From Mycobacterium sp. OTB74 (lineage in GTDB: Bacteria > Actinomycetota > Actinomycetes > Mycobacteriales > Mycobacteriaceae): 64,000 nt of DNA. A model generated the notes under the pieces. It did no database searches and was not told where the DNA came from. It worked only from the letters and a program-made list of their open reading frames with translations. How positions within the stretch are numbered: the stretch's first letter is position 1; each line of letters starts with the position of its first letter. The stretch spans positions 186,001 to 250,000 of the forward strand of contig NZ_JARXVD010000002.1 of NCBI RefSeq assembly GCF_029892685.1. Direction: 5' to 3'. Below, piece after piece: positions 27,758 to 36,055 of the stretch. Both the position numbers and the translations under genes were made by a program.

Positions 27758-28482
27758 ACGTGCTGCTCAAGGGAGCGCTGGTCTCATTCAATCCGTCGTT
27801 CCTGATACCACTTCCGAATATCATTGTCTTCCAGTACAACCCGGAGACAATGACCCACGCCTGGACCCAGCCGGAGGCGGCCGGCGGGTCGTCGTCATCG
27901 TCCGACGCCAGCACCACCAACAACCCGATGGCAGTCAAAGGGATGCCGGGCGAGTCGTTCTCGTTCACCATTGCCGTCGACGCCAACGACGAAATCGCCG
28001 ACGGCAGTGCGCCCACTGCGGCCATCGCTGAAGTCAGCGGTGTGTACAGCCGACTGGCGGCGATCGAGATGCTGCTGTACCCGACGATGCCCGGCGGCGG
28101 CGGACTGCTGGGTGCGGTGTCCGCGGCAGCCGCCAGCCTGACCAGCGGTACGTCATCCGGGCCGACCACCCAGGTGCCGGCCTCGACCATGCCGATCGTG
28201 CTGTTCATCTGGGGCCCCGGACGGATCGTCCCCGTCCGGGTCACCGGCCTGACCATCACCGAAAAGCTCTACAACGGCACACTCAGCCCCACCCACGCCG
28301 AAGCGCAACTATCGCTGCGGGTGCTGACCCCGACCGAGCTGGCCTGGGCCGGCAAGGACGAAGACCCGCTGGCGACGCTGGCCAGCGTTGCCTACACCTA
28401 CACCCAAGGCCTGCGCGAAGCCCTGGCCTTGGCGAACTTGGCCAACGCCGCCGAATCGATCATCGGGATGATCCCCCACTAA
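27754..28482 (+). CDS. CIS tube-associated protein (CIS_tube family, Pvc7-like)
   Basis: 242 aa. It probably starts with TTG at 27754, overlapping the previous stop by 4 bp, since GGGAGG lies 7 bp upstream; a GTG at 27760 is less well placed. The sequence has FQYNPETMTHAW near residue 26, VKGMPGESFSFTI, then VLFIWGPGRIVPVRVTGLTITEKLYN, the pattern of the CIS tube N-terminal domain found in Pvc7/Afp7. Such proteins join the tube to the baseplate hub. Their usual LysM part is encoded here separately by the next gene. Confidence 0.85.
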   Translation: MNVLLKGALVSFNPSFLIPLPNIIVFQYNPETMTHAWTQPEAAGGSSSSSDASTTNNPMAVKGMPGESFSFTIAVDANDEIADGSAPTAAIAEVSGVYSRLAAIEMLLYPTMPGGGGLLGAVSAAAASLTSGTSSGPTTQVPASTMPIVLFIWGPGRIVPVRVTGLTITEKLYNGTLSPTHAEAQLSLRVLTPTELAWAGKDEDPLATLASVAYTYTQGLREALALANLANAAESIIGMIPH

Positions 28483-28495
28483 CGCCAGGAGAGCC

Positions 28496-28783
28496 ATGTT
28501 TACCGCCGACAGCCGCTACACCAATGCGGCCACCTACACCGTCACCCTGCCGAGTGGCCGGGTGACGGCCGCGGTCAAGATCCCGGCGCCCCGCACCGCG
28601 CCCGTGGTCGGTTACTACCCGCGCCCCGACAGCGAGCGCCTCGACTTGGTTGCGACGCGATTCCTCAACGCCCCCACCGGTTTCTGGCAACTGTGCGACG
28701 CCAACAACGTCCCGCTGGCCGGGGCCCTGGGCGCCCGCACCCTGATCGGCATCCCCGCCAACGCACCGGGGGTGACGACATGA
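28496..28783 (+). CDS. LysM-like tail protein X
   Basis: 95 aa with a CAGGAGAG ribosome site. The C-terminal half RPDSERLDLVATRFLNAPTGFWQLCDANN matches the short LysM-like motif of phage protein X and the LysM part of Pvc7 (segment binding near the hub). In the assembled particle it probably supports the contact between tube, hub and spike. Its stop overlaps the next start by 4 bp. Confidence 0.8.
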   Translation: MFTADSRYTNAATYTVTLPSGRVTAAVKIPAPRTAPVVGYYPRPDSERLDLVATRFLNAPTGFWQLCDANNVPLAGALGARTLIGIPANAPGVTT

Positions 28784-29916
28784 CGGTCACTGTCCAACTG
28801 GCATTCAACGGCGTGCCCGTACCGCAGCCGTTCTACTCCGCGATCGAAACCCTGGAGGTCGAGGAAAGCTGCGACGGGCCGGACCTGCTGGTGCTGCGGG
28901 TGCCGGTCAACCGCACCTCCGCCGGCGACCTGCAGTACGTCGGCGACGGCACCTTCGAGCCGTACACCGGCATCACCATGACCGCCACCCAATCGGACCA
29001 GAGCACACAGTGCGTGTTCGACGGCTATGTGCTGTCCTGGCAGCTACACCTGGACCGGACGACGTCGTCGTCGAAGCTCGATGTCGCCGCGCAGGACGCC
29101 TCCTGGCTGATGAACATCGACGACACCGGCAAGGAATGGCCCGGCCTGACCGACGGCCAGGTGGCCAACGCGATCTTCGAGACCTACGGCTTCACCACCG
29201 CCGACGCCAACACCGACGACGACTCCCCACCCCATGATCCGGACGGCCACAGTTTGTTCCAGCGAGGGACCGATCTGCAGTTCCTACAGGGCCTGGCCCG
29301 CCGGGCCGGCAAAATCTGCCGCGTCGCGTGCACCGACAAGCCTGGAGAACGCACCGGCTACTTCATTCGCCCGTCGGTCGACGGGGACCCGACCGCCACC
29401 ATTTCCCTCGTCGACCCTGACAAGTGGACTGTCGAGAAGCTGGACTTCGACTGGGATGTCATGCGCCCCAGTCAGATTGCGGCCAGCCAGGTCGACCTGA
29501 CCCAGGCTTCCGACGAAGGCACCAAGACCGACACCGACACCAGCGGACTGACCACCCTGGCCGACCGCGACCTGTCCACCTACAGCGGCCGCTCGTCGAC
29601 CCTGATGCTCACCACGCCAGGTGACGTCACCGAACTGGCCCAGCGCACCGGAGCCGTCCTGACCGAGTCCGGCTTCTTCACCCGCTGCACCGGCGAAGCC
29701 GACGCCGACCGACTCGGTGCAGTACTGCGCGCAGGCGACGTGGTCACCATCGAGGGCGCCGGGGCCATCCACTCCGGCAACTGGCTGGTGTGGACGGTGC
29801 GGCACAAGTTCGGCCTCAACTCCTTCAAGATGCAATTCACCTTGGTACGCAACGGAGTTGGCGCAGCACCTGCAGCGGCCGGCGGCCTCGCTTCGGCGAT
29901 CGGCGGTGCACTGTGA
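28780..29916 (+). CDS. Baseplate hub protein (gpD / VgrG N-domain-like, Pvc8 part)
   Basis: 378 aa from the ATG at 28780 (28782 is followed by the previous stop). It has the phage late-control D fold: an N-terminal beta barrel (VTVQLAFNGVPVPQPFYSAIETLEVEES), FDGYVLSWQLH and DASWLMN, and a second barrel with RRAGKICRVACTD. The hub forms the trimer or hexamer under the tube and carries the spike. Hub and spike are separate genes here, whereas Pvc8 and VgrG join them in one protein. Confidence 0.88.
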   Translation: MTVTVQLAFNGVPVPQPFYSAIETLEVEESCDGPDLLVLRVPVNRTSAGDLQYVGDGTFEPYTGITMTATQSDQSTQCVFDGYVLSWQLHLDRTTSSSKLDVAAQDASWLMNIDDTGKEWPGLTDGQVANAIFETYGFTTADANTDDDSPPHDPDGHSLFQRGTDLQFLQGLARRAGKICRVACTDKPGERTGYFIRPSVDGDPTATISLVDPDKWTVEKLDFDWDVMRPSQIAASQVDLTQASDEGTKTDTDTSGLTTLADRDLSTYSGRSSTLMLTTPGDVTELAQRTGAVLTESGFFTRCTGEADADRLGAVLRAGDVVTIEGAGAIHSGNWLVWTVRHKFGLNSFKMQFTLVRNGVGAAPAAAGGLASAIGGAL

Positions 29917-30434
29917 CGGCCGTCGACGATCGCGCGCTCGAGGACCTGCTCGAGCGGCTCCGCGGCAGGTTCTACGGCAAGTACCGCGGGATCGTCGTCG
30001 ATGTCGACCCGACGACCTGCCGCATCAAGGCCACGGTCCCCGCAGTCCTTGGCATCGCCGTGACCGGCTGGTGCCTGCCATGTGTGCCGTACGCCGGCCC
30101 GAAGGTGGGCATCGCATTTCTGCCTGAGATTGGCAGCGGAGTGTGGATCGAATTCGAGGGCGGCGACGTGTCCTACCCAATCTGGGTGGGTGGCTACTGG
30201 CGCGACGGCGAGGTGCCCGCCGATGTCGGAGCCGCGGTCAAGGTGATCGCCACCGCGGGGCCCACCGAGCTGAAGTTCGACGACAACGCCGGCTCGCTGA
30301 CCATCACCGACCCCAACGGCAACACCGTGACGATGGACGGATCGGGCATCACTCTGAGCCGAGGCGGCTGCACCGTGGTGGTCAGCGACTCCAGCGTTTC
30401 GGTCAACGGCTCGGCACTGGAGGTGCAGGCATGA
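29913..30434 (+). CDS. Baseplate spike protein (gpV / gp5-OB-like)
   Basis: 173 aa, GTG start at 29913 overlapping the hub stop by 4 bp. The N-terminal OB-fold motif FYGKYRGIVVDVDPTT and the sequence GSGVWIEFEGGDVSYPIWVGGYW match gp5/gpV spikes. The C-terminal part alternates hydrophobic and Asp/Ser/Gly residues (SLTITDPNGNTVTMDGSG), like the beginning of a triple beta-helix needle. The short needle fits a small spike that is sharpened by the DUF4280 PAAR-like protein encoded at 43216-43593. Confidence 0.9.
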   Translation: MTAVDDRALEDLLERLRGRFYGKYRGIVVDVDPTTCRIKATVPAVLGIAVTGWCLPCVPYAGPKVGIAFLPEIGSGVWIEFEGGDVSYPIWVGGYWRDGEVPADVGAAVKVIATAGPTELKFDDNAGSLTITDPNGNTVTMDGSGITLSRGGCTVVVSDSSVSVNGSALEVQA

Positions 30435-30499
30435 GCGACGCTTGCGGAGCGAATCAACGGCAGGCATGCGGCCCCCGAACCCGCGAGGGTGTCGCATGA
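30431..30499 (+). other. 22-codon open frame joining the spike and wedge genes
   Basis: ATG at 30431 overlaps the spike stop, and the TGA at 30497-30499 overlaps the ATG of the gp25-like gene (both ATGA type). The peptide would be 22 aa with two Cys. It may be a real micro-protein, a coupling peptide that carries ribosomes onward, or the remnant of a lost PAAR-type gene, which often lies here in CIS operons. Confidence 0.35.
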
Positions 30500-30897
30500 G
30501 TGCGCCCCTCCTGCCGCGGCAGGACTTCGCCTACCCCATGCGGGTGGACAGCAACTCGCAGCAGACCGCCCAGGCCGCCTACCTCGCGCACGTCCAGCAG
30601 ATGGTGCGGCAGCTGCTGCTCACTTCGCCCGGCGAGCGGGTCGACCTGCCGCATTTCGGTTGCAGCCTAAGGGCTTTGGTGTTCGCCCCGATGACCGATG
30701 CGCTTTCGGCCACCGTGCAACTGCGGGTGCTGCAAGCGGTCAATCAGTGGCTGGCGGGCATCGTCACGGCCGCCCAGGTAGCCGTCGTGACAAGCGCCGA
30801 TAACGCCGCCCTGCAGCCGGGGACGCTGCAGGTCAGCCTCACGTACACGGTGGTCGAAACGCAATCGTCGGCCGTGACCACGGTGGTGCTGCCATGA
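30496..30897 (+). CDS. Baseplate wedge protein gp25-like (Pvc9)
   Basis: 133 aa from the ATG at 30496. It has the gp25/GPW lysozyme-like fold: QMVRQLLLTSPGERVDLPHFGCSLRALVF, with the essential Glu-Arg pair in the PGER motif, then VLQAVNQW and a final beta strand. This protein initiates sheath assembly on the baseplate and is one of the most conserved contractile-tail parts. It overlaps the downstream start by 4 bp. Confidence 0.92.
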   Translation: MSAPLLPRQDFAYPMRVDSNSQQTAQAAYLAHVQQMVRQLLLTSPGERVDLPHFGCSLRALVFAPMTDALSATVQLRVLQAVNQWLAGIVTAAQVAVVTSADNAALQPGTLQVSLTYTVVETQSSAVTTVVLP

Positions 30898-33353
30898 CGC
30901 GCGGCGGCGAGAACCTGGACCGGCGCCAGCACCTGCTGGGCCTGGCTCACACGTGGAACGGCATCGACTACGTCGAGGTGGCGTCCCCGGATCAGAAGAC
31001 GCTGCGGGTGCATTTCCTCAACGAAGTGCCGGTCACGCTGGGCGGCGCATCAGGCTCGCCGCCGTCGGGCACCACACCGACAGTCACCATCACCGGCGGC
31101 GAGGTGATCACGTCGGTGGCGGCGCTTCCGATCGACGAGGCAACCGACTGGAGTGTCGACGACCAGGCCCGGCCAGTGCTCACCGTGCGGGTGAAGGCGC
31201 CGGGTGACTTCTCGACGTACCAACTGGCCCTGGTCAGCCAGAACCTGGACCCGTATTTCGCCAAGGCGTCGTTCTCCTTCAAAGCCAACTGCCCCAGCGA
31301 CTTTGACTGCCAGCAGCCCACGACGCACTGCCCGCCGCCCGATGCCCTGGACTTGCCGATTGACTACCTGGCCAAAGACTTCAAGAGCTTTGTGCAGGCC
31401 CTGTCGGAGTTCTCCACGCAGCGTTACCCCGCCTGGCTGGAGCGCAGTGAAGCGGACATCGGCATGGTCGTCATGGAACTCATCGCGGCGATGGGCGACG
31501 AACTCAGCTACTACCAGGACCGGATCGCCGGTGAATCGGTGCTGGGCACCGCGACGCAGCCGCGCTCGCTGCTGCACGCGGCCAGACTGGTCGACTACGA
31601 ACCTGCCCCGGCCACAACGGCTTCCGTACAGCTGCAACTCGACGTCGACACCACCACGACCGCGATCACCACACCCGTGCACTGTCAGGCGCCGGCCGCT
31701 GTGGGCGGCCTGATCGACTTCGAGGTCGGCCACGGGTTGGCGAACCCGAACACCGGCAAACTGGCGCCCATCAACTATCAGGTGGCGGCGACGTGGAACC
31801 GGAAACGCGCCGACGGCACGGCCAACCTGCAGCCGTACTGGTGGGACGAGTCGCAGCAGTGCCTGCCGGCAGGCTCGACCAGCTTCGACATTTTCGGCCA
31901 GGGGTTCGGGTTGATCGCCGGCCAGCAGTTGCTGATCGACACCGCCGGACCCACCACCGCCGATCCGCCGGTGCGCGAGATCGTCACCACCGGCAAGGCC
32001 GCCACCGAAATCACGGACCCGGTCTTCAACGTGGGCCTGACTCGGGTATGGCTGGCGGCACCCACCACCGTCGCCCATGACCTGACCCGCACCGTCTACG
32101 CCGGCAACCTGGTGCCGGCCACCCAGGGCCTGCGAACCACCGAAACCTTCACCATCCCCGCCGACAGCGGCGGGCCCCAGACCGCGCTGGTGCGCCTCGG
32201 CCCGAACTGGACGCCGAAAGACCCCACGCCCGAATACTTCTACTGCCTGAGCAGCGGCCCGCTGGCCTGGCTCGGCAGCACCGTCAACGACGCCGACACC
32301 GCCGAACCAGCCAGGCCGGAGATGGTCCTGACACGTCAGGACACCGCTTGGACGTGGGCGCGCTGGCTGCTCGACGCCGACGCGGGTGCGCCCTCATTCA
32401 CGCTTACACCGGAGCAGTACTCGCCGGTGCTGACGGCGTCGCGCTACACGGGTCCAGGCCAGACGGCACGTCACACCTGGTTCGACTACGACGGCGGCAA
32501 CGGCACCACAATCCGGTTCGGCAACGGAACCTTCGGCGCACTGCCAACCCCCGGCGAAACGTTCCAGGCGCTCTACCGGGTGGGCGGCGGGAGCGTCGGG
32601 AACGTCGCGGCGGACGCCATCACGATCGTGGTCCCCGGCACCTCCAGCAAGGGCGTCCTCAGCTGCACCAACCCCTTCCCCGCGAGCGGCGGTACCGACG
32701 CCGAGACCCCACAACAGGTCCGGGACCGGGCGCCACAAGCGTTCGCCGCCAAGCCATTACGAGTGGTGCGGCCCGCCGACTACGTGGCCGCCGCCGAATC
32801 ACTGCCCTGGGTGCAGCAGGCCGGCACCACCTTCCGGTGGACCGGCAGTTGGCTGACGGTGATGAACGCGGCCGACCCGATCGCCACCGAACAACCGACA
32901 CCCGACGAGGTCGGCGGGCTCACCGATCTGCTCAACCGGCGCCGCCTGGCCGGCTACGAAAGTTACGTCCTGGCACCGCGATACGTGTCTGTGGACCTGC
33001 ACATTACGTTGTGTGCCAAGCCGACGTACTTCGCCTCCGACGTCGAAGCTGCGGTCCTCACCGCGCTGCGCCCGGGAAAGCTACCCGGCGGCGCGGTCGG
33101 GTTCTTCGACCACAGCCGCTGGGGTTTCGGTGCGCCACTTGAATCGTCGGCTCTGCTGGCGGCGGTGCAGGACTGCACCGGTGTCGCCGGCGTGAGTCAG
33201 GTGCTCTTCCGTCAGCGCGGAGTACAGATCACCTGGACTGCCCTGCCGGACACCATGACCGTCGGCACCGACCAGATCCTGCGGGTCGATGACGATCCCA
33301 GCCGTCCCGAAGCCGGGTCGCTGAAGGTGACAGTGAAGGGGGGCAAAGCATGA
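30894..33353 (+). CDS. Baseplate J-like wedge protein 1 (Pvc11-like)
   Basis: 819 aa, typical of large 'putative baseplate assembly' proteins. The DLPIDYLAKDFKSF motif at ~residue 154 and MELIAAMGDELSYYQDRIAGE are signatures of this family (TIGR02243-like, gp6/J-type). The C-terminal half has FGNGTFGALPTPGETFQALYRVGGG and LRVVRPADYVAAAE, and a VEAAVLTALRP wedge core. An acidic Cys cluster (CPSDFDCQ...THCPPPD) precedes the first motif. Two such wedge proteins plus a tail-I protein build the baseplate ring. Confidence 0.9.
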   Translation: MTRGGENLDRRQHLLGLAHTWNGIDYVEVASPDQKTLRVHFLNEVPVTLGGASGSPPSGTTPTVTITGGEVITSVAALPIDEATDWSVDDQARPVLTVRVKAPGDFSTYQLALVSQNLDPYFAKASFSFKANCPSDFDCQQPTTHCPPPDALDLPIDYLAKDFKSFVQALSEFSTQRYPAWLERSEADIGMVVMELIAAMGDELSYYQDRIAGESVLGTATQPRSLLHAARLVDYEPAPATTASVQLQLDVDTTTTAITTPVHCQAPAAVGGLIDFEVGHGLANPNTGKLAPINYQVAATWNRKRADGTANLQPYWWDESQQCLPAGSTSFDIFGQGFGLIAGQQLLIDTAGPTTADPPVREIVTTGKAATEITDPVFNVGLTRVWLAAPTTVAHDLTRTVYAGNLVPATQGLRTTETFTIPADSGGPQTALVRLGPNWTPKDPTPEYFYCLSSGPLAWLGSTVNDADTAEPARPEMVLTRQDTAWTWARWLLDADAGAPSFTLTPEQYSPVLTASRYTGPGQTARHTWFDYDGGNGTTIRFGNGTFGALPTPGETFQALYRVGGGSVGNVAADAITIVVPGTSSKGVLSCTNPFPASGGTDAETPQQVRDRAPQAFAAKPLRVVRPADYVAAAESLPWVQQAGTTFRWTGSWLTVMNAADPIATEQPTPDEVGGLTDLLNRRRLAGYESYVLAPRYVSVDLHITLCAKPTYFASDVEAAVLTALRPGKLPGGAVGFFDHSRWGFGAPLESSALLAAVQDCTGVAGVSQVLFRQRGVQITWTALPDTMTVGTDQILRVDDDPSRPEAGSLKVTVKGGKA

Positions 33354-36055
33354 CCAGCCCAGCGTCTAGCCCGTCGACCTCGCCCGCCTCACCCTGCCCG
33401 TGCGGCAACCCGCAGGACCCGCAGGTGGTCACAAACCAGCCGGGCCTGACCACGATCAGCGACCGCGTCGACGACTTCACCGGCTTCCGCCGAGCGCTGC
33501 TGCGGTCCCTGCCCGAAGAGCAGGCACTGGGGCCGTGGCGTCCGGTCGCCGGTGATCTCGGCCTGCAGTTCCTGGAGTGGTGGGCCTACGTAGCCGACAT
33601 CCTGACCTTCTACAACGAACGTATCGCCATCGAATCATATTTGCGCACAGCGCAATTCCCCGAAAGCATCGCCGGGCTGGTGGCGCTGCTGGGCTACGTC
33701 CCCGCCCCCGGCCTGGCCGCCACCGGCGTGGTCGGAGCGATCCGCACCACCAAGCATCCGGCCGAACCCGTGGTGATTCCGGACGGCATGCAACTGTCCA
33801 GCACTCCGACCCCGGGCGTCACGGCCCAGACCTTCGAGGCCGCCGCGGCAACCTTCCCCGGACCTTCCGACGTGTCCGCCACCACGCTGCCCAACCCCAA
33901 CCTCGATGTGCGCGCCAACGATGCGGGCCCGGCGTCGGTGCTGCTGGCCGGCAAGGTCAACGGGGTGAAAGCCGGCGATCAGCTGCTACTGGTCGAAAAG
34001 GGTTGGGGCGGTGGCAATGACAACTGGGCTGCGGTCACCATCGCATCGACCGCCCCCGAGACCGATCTCAACACCGGGGCCGTCAACACCCGGGTGAAGT
34101 TCACCGACGCCGCAGTGTGGGGCACGGTGAAGCAGTCGTCCATTCTGGAGCAGGCGGTGTCGGGGTCGATCGGCGGCGCCATCTTCACAAAGGTCGATCC
34201 CCTCTTCATGAAGATGTCTTCTGCACCGTCGCACGCGGTGTCGTTGGCCTCCGGGTCGTTGTCCTCCAAGTCGCTGGCCATGCACAGTCTGGCCCAGTCC
34301 CAAATCTTTTCGCAGACTGTGTTTTCCAACCTCTCTGACGTGTGGTGGCGCGGTTTGGTGGACTTCTCGGTCGGGCAACCGGAATCCAGCGGGCCCAAGC
34401 AGGCGACCGACTACCGCCTGCTCAAGCCCACCGCCGCGACGTCAATGTGGAGCCTGACGGGCGGCTCCAAGGTGAACCCGTCCAAGCCGGTGGAAAACGC
34501 GGCAAATCCGGTGCAGGTGAACCTTTCGACGACCGTGCGGTCCATCCAGTCCGGCGATCTGGTCTTCTTCGACGGTCGAAGCCAGCCCGGTTCGGTGCTG
34601 GGCCACGTCAATAAGACAGTCGACAAACAGGGGCAGACCGACTTCCCCGAGAAAGTCAGCCCACCTGCCCCCGACATCATCGTCATCCCCTACACGCAAC
34701 TCACCGTCGAGACATTCGATCCAGGGACCCTGGGCGGCTACGCGTCGGGTGACCCAGTCACAGTCAGGTACGGCTACCGCGACGTCGGAACCGTGCTGCC
34801 CAACGCACCACTTCCCTTGACGGCCTTGCCAACTGCGGTGCAGGTGCCCGACGGCTTCACCCTGCCACTCGGAGTGTCGCAGGCCCTGCTGGAAGACGCG
34901 ACCGGCGTCGGCACCATCGTTCAGGTGGCCCCGAACCCGACTCAGGACGGCACCACGCAACTGACGCTCAGCCCGCTGCCGCCGGCCCAGTCGACGTTCA
35001 ACCCGGCGCTGCAGGTGCCGCTGCGGCTGCTGTTCGACGTGGTGTCCGTGTCTCGGGGCATCACCGTCAGCCACGAGGTGCTCGGCAACGGCAACGCGGC
35101 GGTACCCAACCAGCGGTTCACCCTGCAGAAGTCACCGCTGACCTACCTCGCCGGTGGGGCGGGATGGGCACCGGCACTGTGGGTTTACGTCGACGGCATC
35201 CTGTGGACCGAAGTACCGACCCTCTACAACCAGCCGCCGCGGGCGCAGGTGTATGTCGTGGAACGCTCGCCCGACCAGAAGGCCACCATCCGCTTCGGCG
35301 ACGGGGTCAACGGGTCGCGCCTGACCTCAGGTACCGGCAATGTCGCCGCCAAATACCGGTACGGGTCAGGCGCGGCCAGCCCGCCCGCCGGCCGACTGAC
35401 CACCATGCTGTCACGCCAGCCCAACCTGGCGTCTATCCACAACCCGGTGCCGGTCAGCGGCGGCAAGGACCCGCAGCGGCCTGAAGACGTCAAAGCAAAC
35501 GCACCGGCCAGCGTCTTCACCTTCGGCCGGGCGATCTCGGCGATCGATTACGAGGTGGTGGCCGCGCAAGCTGCGGGCGTCTCGCGGGTCAAGGCCTACT
35601 GGACGTTTGACGCTGCGGCACAACGCACTTTGGTCAAGCTCTACATCAACGATGACGCCGGCGGGGTGGCCAACGCCGCCAGCGCGCTCGCCGGTTCCGA
35701 CGACCCCAACCGCCCAGTGGCCGTTGCGCCCGCGGCGCAGATCGACGTGTCGGTGTCAGCGACGCTGGTGGTGGCTGCCGACCGCGTGGTCGACGACGTC
35801 GTCGCTGCCGCCACTGCCGCATTCACCGATCCGGACACCGGCGCCTTCAGCCCCGGCGCGATGGGCATCGGCCAGTGGCTGTACCGCAGTCACGTGGACG
35901 CGGCGCTGAGCGTGCCCGGCGTGGTGGCCGTGCATCAGCTCTCCGTGACCTGGGGCAATGACAGCTCCCTCGACGAGATTGCCGACCCGGGCGAAGGCGC
36001 CTACTTCTCGCTGCCCGCCGCCAACCTCAAGTTGACCGGGGTGTCCCATGGCTGA
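33350..36055 (+). CDS. Baseplate J-like wedge protein 2 (Pvc12-like)
   Basis: 901 aa, start overlapping the previous stop by 4 bp. It shares with the preceding protein FLEWWAYVADILTFYNERIAIESYLRTAQ, IRFGDGVNGSRLTSGTGNVAAKYRYGSG and the C-terminal wedge region (FGRAISAIDYEVVAAQ, LKLYINDD-like strands). A short Cys motif CPCGNPQD lies near the N-terminus. It is the second, slightly longer wedge component; its end overlaps the next gene by 8 bp. Confidence 0.88.
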   Translation: MTSPASSPSTSPASPCPCGNPQDPQVVTNQPGLTTISDRVDDFTGFRRALLRSLPEEQALGPWRPVAGDLGLQFLEWWAYVADILTFYNERIAIESYLRTAQFPESIAGLVALLGYVPAPGLAATGVVGAIRTTKHPAEPVVIPDGMQLSSTPTPGVTAQTFEAAAATFPGPSDVSATTLPNPNLDVRANDAGPASVLLAGKVNGVKAGDQLLLVEKGWGGGNDNWAAVTIASTAPETDLNTGAVNTRVKFTDAAVWGTVKQSSILEQAVSGSIGGAIFTKVDPLFMKMSSAPSHAVSLASGSLSSKSLAMHSLAQSQIFSQTVFSNLSDVWWRGLVDFSVGQPESSGPKQATDYRLLKPTAATSMWSLTGGSKVNPSKPVENAANPVQVNLSTTVRSIQSGDLVFFDGRSQPGSVLGHVNKTVDKQGQTDFPEKVSPPAPDIIVIPYTQLTVETFDPGTLGGYASGDPVTVRYGYRDVGTVLPNAPLPLTALPTAVQVPDGFTLPLGVSQALLEDATGVGTIVQVAPNPTQDGTTQLTLSPLPPAQSTFNPALQVPLRLLFDVVSVSRGITVSHEVLGNGNAAVPNQRFTLQKSPLTYLAGGAGWAPALWVYVDGILWTEVPTLYNQPPRAQVYVVERSPDQKATIRFGDGVNGSRLTSGTGNVAAKYRYGSGAASPPAGRLTTMLSRQPNLASIHNPVPVSGGKDPQRPEDVKANAPASVFTFGRAISAIDYEVVAAQAAGVSRVKAYWTFDAAAQRTLVKLYINDDAGGVANAASALAGSDDPNRPVAVAPAAQIDVSVSATLVVAADRVVDDVVAAATAAFTDPDTGAFSPGAMGIGQWLYRSHVDAALSVPGVVAVHQLSVTWGNDSSLDEIADPGEGAYFSLPAANLKLTGVSHG

